Program-made: the position numbers and the translations under genes
Source: a virus
Length of the DNA stretch: 64,000 nt
Virus record (IMG/VR): IMGVR_UViG_3300021962_000074
Coordinates: 1-64,000 of that record
Reading direction: 5' to 3' (one strand)
Shown: positions 25,738-34,557 of the stretch, one piece after another
Layout: each line of letters opens with the position of its first letter
Numbering within the stretch: position 1 is the stretch's first letter
Notes under the pieces: generated by a model
Database searches by the model: none
The model's input: the letters and a program-made list of their open reading frames with translations, nothing else
Told to the model about the DNA's origin: nothing

Positions 25738-26889
25738 TTAAATGGTCTCAGGACTATATCCTATAGGATTATTATTAACATTAGGAACTGGTGGTTCAGT
25801 GACAGGGGGAATATCAAAACTTTCTACTGGTATAGTGGCTGGCGGATCAATAGTTATACCAGGATCATTTTCAACTTGAATAGGCTCAGTTGTTCCTGGG
25901 GGGTTTAATCTTTGCGCCTCTCTAAATGCCGCTTGGCTGCGCGATAATTTATTGTATCTTTCTCTGGTTAGTGCATTTGTTTCTGCAAGTCTAATTTGTA
26001 AGGCTGTTTCAACAGGACCGCCATCATAGAATGTTGCAAATTGCCCCGCTCCACCGTTAGGGTAAGAAACATCGATGCCAACACATGCGCAATCTAATAA
26101 CGCTGGTATCTTATTATTCAGCACGCCACCAAAATAAAATTCAACTTTCCAAATTGCTGGGATTCCCACCAAACGCGCACCAAAATCTGTATCACCGCTC
26201 GGTAAAGAATAATATTGAAAACAGTCAATAATGCTTCTTATACTATCTGATTCTTTTTTAGTTTTAGGTACAAACCTAAAATCAAAAACATATTGTCTTG
26301 GAGTTGTTGAATTAAATAATAGTTCATATCTAGGATTAACAGCCACATTTTGACCAGATAAAGCAAACCTGACTGCTTCTTTTGAATCAAGTCCAAACAA
26401 ACCACTCCCAGTAGCAAGTGCTCTAGTTAAAGCGGCTTTGGCGTCTTTAGGCGTGCCTTTCACATCAAATATGTCTCCGCTAAAGCCTAAATCCCTAGCC
26501 ATATTATTCAGTCCACCTTTGAGAGCATCTCCAATCCCTTCTCCCGCACCAGCAGCAACATCATAGTTTCCTAACAGTTCAGCAAAACTTCCATTTGACC
26601 AGTCATGTTGTTGCGTGAACGCAAGTCCATCTGGAATGTACAAGTATATTTCATCTCCAACTGGCGATCCAGTTGAACCTTGGTACATAGTATAACTACT
26701 ATATTCATATGGAGTGAATTTCATCATATGAGGATATCGGTCACCACCAACATTTTCTGGAAATTTAAGTACGTTTGCACCACTTCCAAATTTAGCACTA
26801 AACAACTCTCTAGTTTGCGATGGTCCAGCAGCTTTATTGGTCAAATAATCTGCTGCTTTATTTAATAATGTTTGCGTTAAACCAGCCAT
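25738..26889 (-). CDS. 48: Baseplate tail-tube cap gp48
   Basis: 383 residues; T4 gp48 has 364. The C-terminal two thirds carry the tail-tube fold pattern: NPRYELLFNSTTPRQYVFDFRFVPKTKKESDSIRSIIDCFQYYSLP and a strand pair around WKVEFYFGG. The last 60 residues are proline-rich and probably disordered. gp48 sits on the baseplate and starts tube polymerisation with gp54 (gene at 27894). First gene of the minus-strand baseplate operon. Confidence 0.78.
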   Translation of the reverse strand: MAGLTQTLLNKAADYLTNKAAGPSQTRELFSAKFGSGANVLKFPENVGGDRYPHMMKFTPYEYSSYTMYQGSTGSPVGDEIYLYIPDGLAFTQQHDWSNGSFAELLGNYDVAAGAGEGIGDALKGGLNNMARDLGFSGDIFDVKGTPKDAKAALTRALATGSGLFGLDSKEAVRFALSGQNVAVNPRYELLFNSTTPRQYVFDFRFVPKTKKESDSIRSIIDCFQYYSLPSGDTDFGARLVGIPAIWKVEFYFGGVLNNKIPALLDCACVGIDVSYPNGGAGQFATFYDGGPVETALQIRLAETNALTRERYNKLSRSQAAFREAQRLNPPGTTEPIQVENDPGITIDPPATIPVESFDIPPVTEPPVPNVNNNPIGYSPETI

Positions 26890-26913
26890 TATGATTCCTA
26901 AAAGGTGACTAAA

Positions 26914-26921
26914 TATTTATA
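26914..26921 (-). promoter_or_regulatory. T4-type late promoter for the minus-strand baseplate operon
   Basis: TATAAATA reading leftwards, 25 bases before the gp48 ATG at 26889. It abuts the plus-strand gp4 start at 26921, so the two divergent genes share 31 bases of spacer. Confidence 0.65.
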
Positions 26922-27346
26922 TGGCATATTCAGGACGATTTTCACCAAAGAATCCCAAGAAGTATCTTGGAGATCCTACCAATGTATGGTATCGCAGCCT
27001 ATGGGAGCGACGAGTCATGGTACATTTGGATTCCAATGGTGATGTCCTGCAGTGGTCAAGTGAAGAAATTGTTATACCTTATTTATCTCCAATTGACCAG
27101 CGTTACCATCGTTATTTTCCTGATTTCTATGTACGAACTAAGAGCGGATCAATGGTATTGGAAGTGAAACCTCTGAGTCAGTCAGTGGCTCCAAAGGCTC
27201 GAAAGAGAGTGACTCATCAGTACATCAACGAAGTCATGACTTATGGTGTAAATCAGGCTAAATGGAAGGCTGCTGAGGAATATTGTAAAGATCGAAACTG
27301 GAAGTTCAAGGTGGTTACTGAGAAAGAACTATTCGGGAAGAAATAA
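26921..27346 (+). CDS. 4: Head completion protein gp4
   Basis: 141 residues. YSGRFSPKNPKKYLGDPTNVWYRSLWERRVMVHLD, WSSEEIVIPYLSPIDQRYHRYFPDFYVRT and VLEVKP form a PD-(D/E)XK-like nuclease core (Glu, PDF Asp, E-x-K), as in T4 gp4 (also called gp50/65), which is required for finishing DNA-filled heads. The stop overlaps the next start (TAATG). Confidence 0.85.
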   Translation: MAYSGRFSPKNPKKYLGDPTNVWYRSLWERRVMVHLDSNGDVLQWSSEEIVIPYLSPIDQRYHRYFPDFYVRTKSGSMVLEVKPLSQSVAPKARKRVTHQYINEVMTYGVNQAKWKAAEEYCKDRNWKFKVVTEKELFGKK

Positions 27347-27894
27347 TGCCATCACTATACGATAAGTTCAAGAAAGAAATGACCTCCGCTGGCATCAAGC
27401 CAAGGACTGGTCAAGCCAGAACTTGGCTACAGAGCAAGATTGCTCAGCTGCGTATTCCATCCAGCCGCGCAAACCTACTCAATGATCCTAGTCGCGGAGG
27501 TGGTCTGGCTGTAATCGGCAAGATGTACTTCTTCAGTTATGATCCAAAGTACAAAGAGACCCTTCCAGTCTATGATCGATTCCCTCTGGTTCTTCCGATG
27601 GAACTCTATGGAGATGGATTCCTTGGTATGAATCTGCATTATCTTGATCCATATAGTCGTTTGGCTCTACTGGATCAATTACAAGACTTCATAAACAACG
27701 ATAAATACAATGATACAACTAGATTCAAGTTATCATATAAGACGCTGGCTGCATCTAGAAGATATAGTTTATTTGAACGATGCGTAAAGAGATACTTATT
27801 CAGTCACATTATGTCTCCGATGATTTATATAGAGCCAGATAGTTGGGAAACCGCTATCTTCTTACCAACTGAAAAAATGGTGTATAACAACTAA
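27346..27894 (+). CDS. Conserved virion protein, possibly gp2-like DNA end protector
   Basis: 182 residues. GKMYFFSYDPKYKETLPVYDRFPLVLPMELYGDGFLGMNLHYLDPYSRLALLDQL is a pattern conserved in T4-like phages of marine hosts, where the protein is often listed as DNA end protector (gp2). In T4 gene 2 neighbours gene 4, which agrees with this position, but T4 gp2 is longer (274) and direct similarity cannot be judged by eye. Overlaps gp54 by TAATG. Confidence 0.5.
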   Translation: MPSLYDKFKKEMTSAGIKPRTGQARTWLQSKIAQLRIPSSRANLLNDPSRGGGLAVIGKMYFFSYDPKYKETLPVYDRFPLVLPMELYGDGFLGMNLHYLDPYSRLALLDQLQDFINNDKYNDTTRFKLSYKTLAASRRYSLFERCVKRYLFSHIMSPMIYIEPDSWETAIFLPTEKMVYNN

Positions 27895-28586
27895 TGGCAT
27901 TTGTACCTCAAGCATTTTTAGCAAATTATGCAGTTCATGGAGATTTTTCTAAAGTCTCAAAATTTGCTGCATATATCTTCCCACCAAAAAATTTAGAAAG
28001 CGGTGGATTATTTGGTGGATTATTACCTTTACCATCCTTTTTAAATGCTGCCAGTCTTTCGTTTCAATGCGAGGCTGCTGAATTACCAGGATATAACATC
28101 AACACCATAGAAGGTAAAGTTTATGGTGCAGCATATCACGTAGCGGCGACACCAGTGTTTAATGAATTAAACCTCACCTTTATCTGCGCTGGAGATTTAT
28201 GGGAAAAGAAATTTTTTGATGATTGGATGGATTTAGTTTTACCAAAAAAGACAAGTGGTAGAACTGGGTATCTGGCATCGTTTTTTAAAGATTATTCATC
28301 TTCAATAAGAGTTGTACAATTCACAGAAGTCGGCATACCAGCATATACAGTTCAATTTGAACAAGCCTACCCATACACAATGCAACCAATGCAAACAAAT
28401 TGGGCTGATGATGGTATTCATAGACTGTCAGTTGGATTTAGATACACTGAGTGGGAACGCAAGAGTTTGGTCGGAGAACTGCTTGGTAAAATTTCTGATA
28501 TGATTCCAGCTCCACGCACAGGCACTGTTGATGTTGGACCATTAACCCAAACTCCTGAGCAACGCGCAACCCAAATCCGCGGTTAG
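27894..28586 (+). CDS. 54: Baseplate tail-tube initiator gp54
   Basis: 230 residues with a tail-tube fold: SLSFQCEAAELPGYNINTIEG, FNELNLTFICAGDLWEKKFFDDWMDLVL and a final PMQTNWADDGIHRLSVGFRYTEW. This order matches gp54 and tube proteins of T4-like phages; with gp48 it forms the platform for tube assembly. T4 gp54 is longer (320). Identity as gp54 rather than a second tube protein rests on its place among baseplate genes. Confidence 0.68.
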   Translation: MAFVPQAFLANYAVHGDFSKVSKFAAYIFPPKNLESGGLFGGLLPLPSFLNAASLSFQCEAAELPGYNINTIEGKVYGAAYHVAATPVFNELNLTFICAGDLWEKKFFDDWMDLVLPKKTSGRTGYLASFFKDYSSSIRVVQFTEVGIPAYTVQFEQAYPYTMQPMQTNWADDGIHRLSVGFRYTEWERKSLVGELLGKISDMIPAPRTGTVDVGPLTQTPEQRATQIRG

Positions 28587-28596
28587 GTATAATGTA

Positions 28597-29265
28597 ATGC
28601 AAAAATATTTCGAACCATTTAAAAAAATTCCATATACTTTTGATTCCAGAGGATTGAATAAAGTTGCTGTAGTCAACATATTTCAACGCTCCGCATTTTT
28701 AAAATCTTTATATGAGAACATCGATGTTTTCTACGACTATTCTTTAAAAGATAGCGACAATTTCGAAATAGTAGCAACAAATTATTATGGAGATGCCCAA
28801 TATCATTGGATAATAATGTTATTCAATAACATAGTAGATCCATATTATTCTTTACCTCTATCAAGAGAAAGATTAGACCAGTACATAATCAAAAAGTATG
28901 GATTGGTAAATGCGAGTGCACTCCATCATTACGAATTGAGAACTGTTATAGAAGAAAGCGTTAACAATACATTAATTAATAAGTCAGTGTATGTTCGCGA
29001 AGTGTCTAATCAAGAAGTTAATCATGATACTGGTAGTATATCAAACAGAACATCGTTACCATCAGTTGGACAAACGATTGAATTGGAAAACAAGGTTGTG
29101 GTTATAGATTCTGCAACATTGCGCGTCATTGATTCAATTACAGGTATTTCAAATTATCGCTATGAGTACATAGAAAATGAGAAGAAAAGGAATATTAAGT
29201 TGATTAGAAAAGAACTTATTCCAGGTATAGAAACTGAGTTCAGAAGATTAATGACAGCTGGATAA
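28597..29265 (+). CDS. 53: Baseplate wedge subunit gp53
   Basis: 222 residues; T4 gp53 has 196. It begins with YFEPFKKIPYTFDSR and carries FEIVATNYYGDAQYHWIIMLFNNIVDPYYSLPLSRERLDQYI, the LysM-like signature of gp53, with a middle beta section and a helical end (IKLIRKELIPGIETEFRRLM). It binds the inner wedge and central hub. Follows gp4-gp54 as in T4, where 4, 53 and 5 are neighbours. Confidence 0.82.
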   Translation: MQKYFEPFKKIPYTFDSRGLNKVAVVNIFQRSAFLKSLYENIDVFYDYSLKDSDNFEIVATNYYGDAQYHWIIMLFNNIVDPYYSLPLSRERLDQYIIKKYGLVNASALHHYELRTVIEESVNNTLINKSVYVREVSNQEVNHDTGSISNRTSLPSVGQTIELENKVVVIDSATLRVIDSITGISNYRYEYIENEKKRNIKLIRKELIPGIETEFRRLMTAG

Positions 29266-29271
29266 TACATT

Positions 29272-30759
29272 ATGGCTGTTTATCAAAAAAATCCTGCAGT
29301 AGTCTATACAAATTATAGAATACAAAGTTTTTCTATCTTGACAACTAATGGTCAACCTATAGATCTATCGGCTCAGGCTGTCAATTTAAGTATATTTTTT
29401 GATATATTCGTATCAACATCGTCTGGCACCATAACATTTATTGATGGTAATGATATAATTGCTGGATATGTTGATAGATTGACTGGATCCAGAGCCTCTC
29501 CTATTTGCGGATTAGAAGATCTAATTATCACATTCAGTGTGTTGGTCGACAACAAAGAAGAAACTTTTGATAAAAATTATAGAATTAATAAAGTCTATAA
29601 CAGATCTCCATCTAGAAACGGTGCCAGTGTATATGAAATACACTTTGTGTCTAGTCCAAAAATAAGATCTCTAACTTCAAAAGTCAATAAGTCATATAAA
29701 GGTATTGCTAATCATGACATCGTGGCGGAAATTTGCAGAGACCATTTACTGATAGAAGATGTAGAAATTGATCAAACTACTGGCATATATGATCATATAA
29801 TTCCCAATCTAAGACCATTACAGGCTATATCTTGGATTGCATCTAAATCTTACTCAAGTAGTCCATACAGCACCAGTTTTTTCTTTTTTGAAACTGTAGA
29901 TGGGTTCAAGTTTAAATCGTTACAAAATTTGTATCAGCAAGAACCAAAATATTCGAACCCATATACATTTGGTAGTAAACTGATGAATGATCCCACAGAT
30001 GATTCCAGAAATCCAGAATTTGAAATATTAGACTTCAATTTTCAAGAATTTGATATGCAAAATGCATTTGTGGCTGGTGGAATTTCTTCTAAGATGTTGG
30101 CTGTGGATATATTCAATCAATCCACAAATGTGTACGAAGAAAGTTTTGATAAGAACATAGGTAGCAGTTTAAATAAAAACCTTCCGTTCTATGACCCAAG
30201 ATCTAAATGGTCTGAAAAGTATGATACATATTTCTTAACAGCCAGTGAAATTAAAGATCAGAGCACAGCTGTAGATAATGATGTGCAATATGTTTTAAAT
30301 AGAACGCAGGCTATGGCTATGATTAGGCACTATACAATGAAATTTCAAGTTGCTGGAAACTGGTCATTATCTCCAGGAGACATAATTGAAATTGATTATT
30401 ATAGATTTAAAGTTCCAGAACATAAAGCCACATCAATTGAGAAAAATAATTTTAGAAACGGCAAATTTTTGGTGACAGCGGTGAATCATACTTTACGAGG
30501 TAAGAGTATGGTTACAACAGTTGAGGTTGCATCAGATTCTCTAGCGTCTGCGTTGTCTCAGAGACAAGGAGGCGATGCATATGGCGGTGGTGATGTTCCT
30601 CCAATATTAGGTGATGAAGAAATGGAAGCATTGGCACCTATAACAATTGCGGAACCAAATTCAATACCTGTAGATATACCGACAATTCCTAGTGATTCTG
30701 TTGATATAACAGGACCAGCAGATATACCTGTTACTGGTATACCAGATTTTGGTGGCTAA
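29272..30759 (+). CDS. 27: Baseplate central hub protein gp27-like
   Basis: 495 residues. The late-control-D/gp27 plan is visible: first barrel with YRIQSFSILTTNGQPIDLSAQAVNLSIFFDIF and GTITFIDGND, second with YEIHFVSSPKIRSLTSKVNKSYKG, DIVAEICRDHL, and a later LSPGDIIEIDYY barrel. It should form the trimer on which gp5 sits. T4 gp27 is 391 residues; the extra length is a C-terminal acidic and proline-rich tail (about 430-495). Confidence 0.75.
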   Translation: MAVYQKNPAVVYTNYRIQSFSILTTNGQPIDLSAQAVNLSIFFDIFVSTSSGTITFIDGNDIIAGYVDRLTGSRASPICGLEDLIITFSVLVDNKEETFDKNYRINKVYNRSPSRNGASVYEIHFVSSPKIRSLTSKVNKSYKGIANHDIVAEICRDHLLIEDVEIDQTTGIYDHIIPNLRPLQAISWIASKSYSSSPYSTSFFFFETVDGFKFKSLQNLYQQEPKYSNPYTFGSKLMNDPTDDSRNPEFEILDFNFQEFDMQNAFVAGGISSKMLAVDIFNQSTNVYEESFDKNIGSSLNKNLPFYDPRSKWSEKYDTYFLTASEIKDQSTAVDNDVQYVLNRTQAMAMIRHYTMKFQVAGNWSLSPGDIIEIDYYRFKVPEHKATSIEKNNFRNGKFLVTAVNHTLRGKSMVTTVEVASDSLASALSQRQGGDAYGGGDVPPILGDEEMEALAPITIAEPNSIPVDIPTIPSDSVDITGPADIPVTGIPDFGG

Positions 30760-30762
30760 CCT

Positions 30763-32352
30763 ATGTCAAATCCAATGAAAAATTTTATGGGTTTAGAAGG
30801 ATTCGTCTGGTTCGTGGGCGTTGTGGAAGATCGCATGGATCCAGAGAAACTAAATCGAGTCCGTGTGCGATGCTATGGCTTCCACAGCGATGATAAGTCA
30901 GACATTCCAACGGAAGATCTACCATGGGCTTCTTGTATTGTTACACCAACCAACCCAGCGGCATATTCACCAAAAGAAGGTGATTGGGTAGTTGGATTTT
31001 TTATGGATGCATATGATGCTCAGCAGCCAGTCATCATGGGTGTTCTTCCTGGTAAACCAAAAACAAGACCACCAAGCGATAAAGGATTTTCAGATCCAAA
31101 CGGTAAGTATCCAGAATATTTGAGTGAGCCAACCACCACTCGATTGGCTCGCGGCGACACACGTGGAACAGTAATCGAAACTAGAAAGAAACAAAGAAAA
31201 ACTGGCGTCCGATCAACTAAGATTGGTGGTCGAAATTGGAATGAACCAGCACCAGAATATGGTGCAAAGTATCCCTATAACTACGCGCATGAAACAGAAT
31301 CGGGTCATGCGTTTGAATTGGATGATACCAAGGGGAAAGAGCGAGTTCATTTAGCACACAAGATAGGAACAGCCACTGAATTTACTTCCAAAGGTGATAG
31401 AGTAGATCATATAGTCAAGGATCGATACTCTGTAGTGATGGGCAGCGACTTTATGTATGTGAAAGGATCTTGCTCAATTACTGTCGATGGTGATTGCAAT
31501 ATGAAGATTGGTGGTAAATGGAATGTAGAAGCCGCTGAAATCAATATCTGCGCACAAGGTCATGTAAAGATAAAAGGTGGCTCAAAGACTCAAATTGAAG
31601 CTGGTGGCGCAATGGACTTGAAGGCTGGCGGCGCAATGAAAGTTGGTGGTGGTGGTAAAGCCAGCTTCGGTGGTTCAAAAGCAGTTATATATGGAGCAAA
31701 GATTGATTTGGCAGGTGCGATAAACAATATTCCTGGAGGATCTCCAAGTACACCATCGGGGACAGGATTATCTGCTGGTGGAGCCAGCGGGTTTGTTCAA
31801 GGAGCTGCAATCGGAACGCCAGAATGGCGTGATGCGCTAGGAAAAGGTTTGATTGATATAGCAGGAAATCCTATTCCTGGAATAACTGGCGGATTGTCTG
31901 GCATAGATCTTGGTGGGTTGACTGGAGATTTGGCGGGACAGCTAGGTCAATCGCAATTTGCGTCATTGACAAAACAAGTTGCAGGAATAACTTCATCGAT
32001 CAATCAATCAATTGGACAAGCACAAAATTTAATTAATCAAGGAAACAATCTGTTAAACCAAAACTTGGCAATTGGACAGTTAGAAAATGGATTACAAACT
32101 GTTGAGGCTGGTCTGAATAATCTATCAGGCGATCTGCAGAATGCTACTGTAGCACAGTTTAAGTCTATACAAGATCAAACAACTCAGTTGGTGCAATCTG
32201 CTGCAGACCAAGGGGTTACAATTAACTTAGATCCTATTAATAGTGTCAATCTGGCTGGTCCAGTCGATCCAAATCAGTATGTAGCAAATATCGGCAAGCA
32301 ACTGTATCCAAAAACTGAGACAGTTCCTGTACCAACAGCAAATACGGGGTAA
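30763..32352 (+). CDS. 5: Baseplate hub spike gp5 without lysozyme domain
   Basis: 529 residues. An OB fold (about 10-100: GFVWFVGVVEDRMDPEKLNRVRVRCYGFHSDDK, WVVGFFMDAYDAQQPVIMGVLPG) is followed by a linker and a VgrG-like triple-stranded beta-helix (about 185-310: YSVVMGSDFMYVKGSCSITVDGD, IGGKWNVEAAEINICAQGHVKI). T4 gp5 has a lysozyme between these parts; here only about 80 residues lie there, with no lysozyme motif. The C-terminal 200 residues are Gln/Gly-rich and helical. It forms the membrane-piercing needle. Confidence 0.85.
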   Translation: MSNPMKNFMGLEGFVWFVGVVEDRMDPEKLNRVRVRCYGFHSDDKSDIPTEDLPWASCIVTPTNPAAYSPKEGDWVVGFFMDAYDAQQPVIMGVLPGKPKTRPPSDKGFSDPNGKYPEYLSEPTTTRLARGDTRGTVIETRKKQRKTGVRSTKIGGRNWNEPAPEYGAKYPYNYAHETESGHAFELDDTKGKERVHLAHKIGTATEFTSKGDRVDHIVKDRYSVVMGSDFMYVKGSCSITVDGDCNMKIGGKWNVEAAEINICAQGHVKIKGGSKTQIEAGGAMDLKAGGAMKVGGGGKASFGGSKAVIYGAKIDLAGAINNIPGGSPSTPSGTGLSAGGASGFVQGAAIGTPEWRDALGKGLIDIAGNPIPGITGGLSGIDLGGLTGDLAGQLGQSQFASLTKQVAGITSSINQSIGQAQNLINQGNNLLNQNLAIGQLENGLQTVEAGLNNLSGDLQNATVAQFKSIQDQTTQLVQSAADQGVTINLDPINSVNLAGPVDPNQYVANIGKQLYPKTETVPVPTANTG

Positions 32353-32358
32353 TACATT

Positions 32359-34158
32359 ATGTCTGTAACAGTAGGATTAGTTAAGAAAATTGTTTTAGCA
32401 TATATTGGTGGTACTAAATTGATGCCTGTGCCAACTGTTAAAATCGGTGGCACAACAGCTGTCTCTCAACTTGGTGGTTTGGCTGGTATGGCATCTTCAT
32501 TTATGTCAGGAGGTCTTGGTGGTATTGCAGGTGCACTGAGTGGTGGTCTGAGTGGTGCATTAGCGCAATCATTGAGTGGCGGATTGACGTCAGCATTTGG
32601 AAGTCTACAAAGTCAACTTGGTAGTTTGACAGCAGGTTTACCTTCTCTGGGATCTTTCGGAGAGGGTATCACTGGAGCGTTGTCTGGTAACTTGGGTGGA
32701 TTAGAAAATCTAACTCAAAAACTCAGTGATTTAAATGTTGATATGAATTCACTCAGTAACTATGTTGGTCAGGTTGGGAGTCTATCAACCATTACACAAT
32801 TAAAAACTGCAGTGGGAGAGGTCGGCGCGGGGATTTCTATTGGAGAACTAACCAACATAAGCGCATTAAATACCAAATTACAAGGCATTGGAGTCAATCC
32901 TGCAGACTTTGGTAATTTAAATGAACTGACCAATGTAGGTAAATTGTCAGATACTTTAAGCAATATGGGAGTGATTGGAGATTTCAATTTTGGAGATCTA
33001 TCTGGCATAACTGCAAGCATACCATCACAAGTACAGCCAATTAATATGGGCAATTTTGGTGCTTTAGTCGAGGAAAATGGTGGATTGAATGGATTAGCTA
33101 AATCACTTGCGACTGGTGGGGTTTCATTAGATGAAACTCTAGCGTCTATATCTGTGAATCCAGCAGCTGTTAATATCAATGCAGCTAAGTCAACATTGTC
33201 TAGCCTAACTGCATGTAACTATAGTGGACTAGATTCAACGCTGTCTTCCATCTCAGGAGAAGCTGCATTGGCTCCTGCGTATCAACAACTAAAGTTAGCC
33301 TTGGGTGGTCCAGACGGATTGAGTGGATCGGTTGCATACGTGAATGCGTTTGAAGACCACACCAATAGATTATCTGGAGTTACGCTTTCATCAGATATAA
33401 CTGGAATCATACCAGAAGAAGAAAATACAGAGATATTTGAATACAAGTATGACCTACCAATTAATACTCAGACTGTGATCGCACACTTCAATCCACAGAA
33501 GATTCGATCAGCTAAGTTCTTCGTCCAAGCCACATCTAATGTCGACCATCAATCCTCTGAAGTATTCGTGGTCCATGATAACCAAAGAGTGTATACTCGA
33601 GAGGTTGATGTAATCTATACACATGATCCGTTTATTACATTTACCAGCCAATTTGCAGCTGATAATGTTACAATTATGGCTACCAGTACTAAAGTCAATA
33701 CTGATATGGTAATCTATAGCATTAGATTACCTGTTATCACAAAGGCTAACTCGGATCACACCTTTGACCAAAGTAAATTGATCGAAAATGCTCGCGCTCT
33801 ATCTGGATTCTTCCCAGAAGATAAGGTAGATTATGTGGCTGCACAGGCAGGTAGTCTACAAAATGGCGGTTCCGTTTCCCAGCTGAATACAGAGATAAAC
33901 GAGGCTTTGGTAAAATTGCAGAGCAGTCAATTTACCTCCCTATCAACTGAGGGTAAAAAAGAGTACATAAACTCAATTGCAACTGCTATAAATACAAAGA
34001 GCGTAAGTTTACAACAATCAATTGACAAAGATCTATCAGCCTACGCTGATGTGGAGAAATTGGTGAATGCGGCTGATGTAGTTTCTACTCTGGTCGTAAA
34101 TTATGCATCAACAGATACTAAGAGATTGTATGACGTTACAACACTAAAGGCTGATTAA
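32359..34158 (+). CDS. Baseplate-associated structural protein
   Basis: 599 residues. The first 130 are glycine/serine/leucine-rich (repeated GGLxG and SGGL units); the middle continues with leucine-rich weak repeats (NxLxxLxxVGxL); the last 260 form a beta domain (LPINTQTVIAHFNPQKIRSAKFFVQATSN) plus a helical end. Proteins of this type lie between gp5 and gp25 in T4-like phages of marine hosts and are virion components of unknown role. Stop overlaps the gp25 start. Confidence 0.55.
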   Translation: MSVTVGLVKKIVLAYIGGTKLMPVPTVKIGGTTAVSQLGGLAGMASSFMSGGLGGIAGALSGGLSGALAQSLSGGLTSAFGSLQSQLGSLTAGLPSLGSFGEGITGALSGNLGGLENLTQKLSDLNVDMNSLSNYVGQVGSLSTITQLKTAVGEVGAGISIGELTNISALNTKLQGIGVNPADFGNLNELTNVGKLSDTLSNMGVIGDFNFGDLSGITASIPSQVQPINMGNFGALVEENGGLNGLAKSLATGGVSLDETLASISVNPAAVNINAAKSTLSSLTACNYSGLDSTLSSISGEAALAPAYQQLKLALGGPDGLSGSVAYVNAFEDHTNRLSGVTLSSDITGIIPEEENTEIFEYKYDLPINTQTVIAHFNPQKIRSAKFFVQATSNVDHQSSEVFVVHDNQRVYTREVDVIYTHDPFITFTSQFAADNVTIMATSTKVNTDMVIYSIRLPVITKANSDHTFDQSKLIENARALSGFFPEDKVDYVAAQAGSLQNGGSVSQLNTEINEALVKLQSSQFTSLSTEGKKEYINSIATAINTKSVSLQQSIDKDLSAYADVEKLVNAADVVSTLVVNYASTDTKRLYDVTTLKAD

Positions 34159-34556
34159 TGGCTGTCATTAGAAAGAAAACTAGATATCTAGATCTAGATT
34201 TAAATTTTACTCCGCATCCTATTACTGGAGATATAGTAAAAGTTAAAGATGAAAAGGCTGTTATAGCTGCTATTGGTAATCTTATACAAACTAATTATTA
34301 TGAAAGATTGTTCAGGCATGAAATTGGCTCCAACATCAATAAAATGTTATTTGAACCAGTAGATCTCATAACTTCCACAAACATAAAAGATGGTTTGGAA
34401 AGAATAATAAATGAGTTTGAGCCTCGAGCAAATATTCAAGAATTACTTGTGACGCCTAATGAGGATGAAGAAAGATACGATATTTCATTGAGTATATCTA
34501 TCAATAATCTATCAGACCCTTTTACTATTAATTTCTTCCTAGAGAGAATAAGATAA
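34158..34556 (+). CDS. 25: Baseplate wedge subunit gp25
   Basis: 132 residues, the T4 length. DLDLNFTPHPITGDIVKVKDEKAVIAAIGNLIQTNYYERLFRHEIGSNINKMLFEPVD is the classical gp25/W lysozyme-like fold signature with the EPR-type core replaced by FEPRANIQ. It attaches the sheath to the baseplate. One base separates it from gp6. Confidence 0.93.
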   Translation: MAVIRKKTRYLDLDLNFTPHPITGDIVKVKDEKAVIAAIGNLIQTNYYERLFRHEIGSNINKMLFEPVDLITSTNIKDGLERIINEFEPRANIQELLVTPNEDEERYDISLSISINNLSDPFTINFFLERIR

Positions 34557-34557
34557 A

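Noticed and set aside
28587-28599. TATAAT just before the gp53 start
   Set aside because: No -35 at proper distance and only three bases to the start codon; more likely A/T-rich junction sequence.
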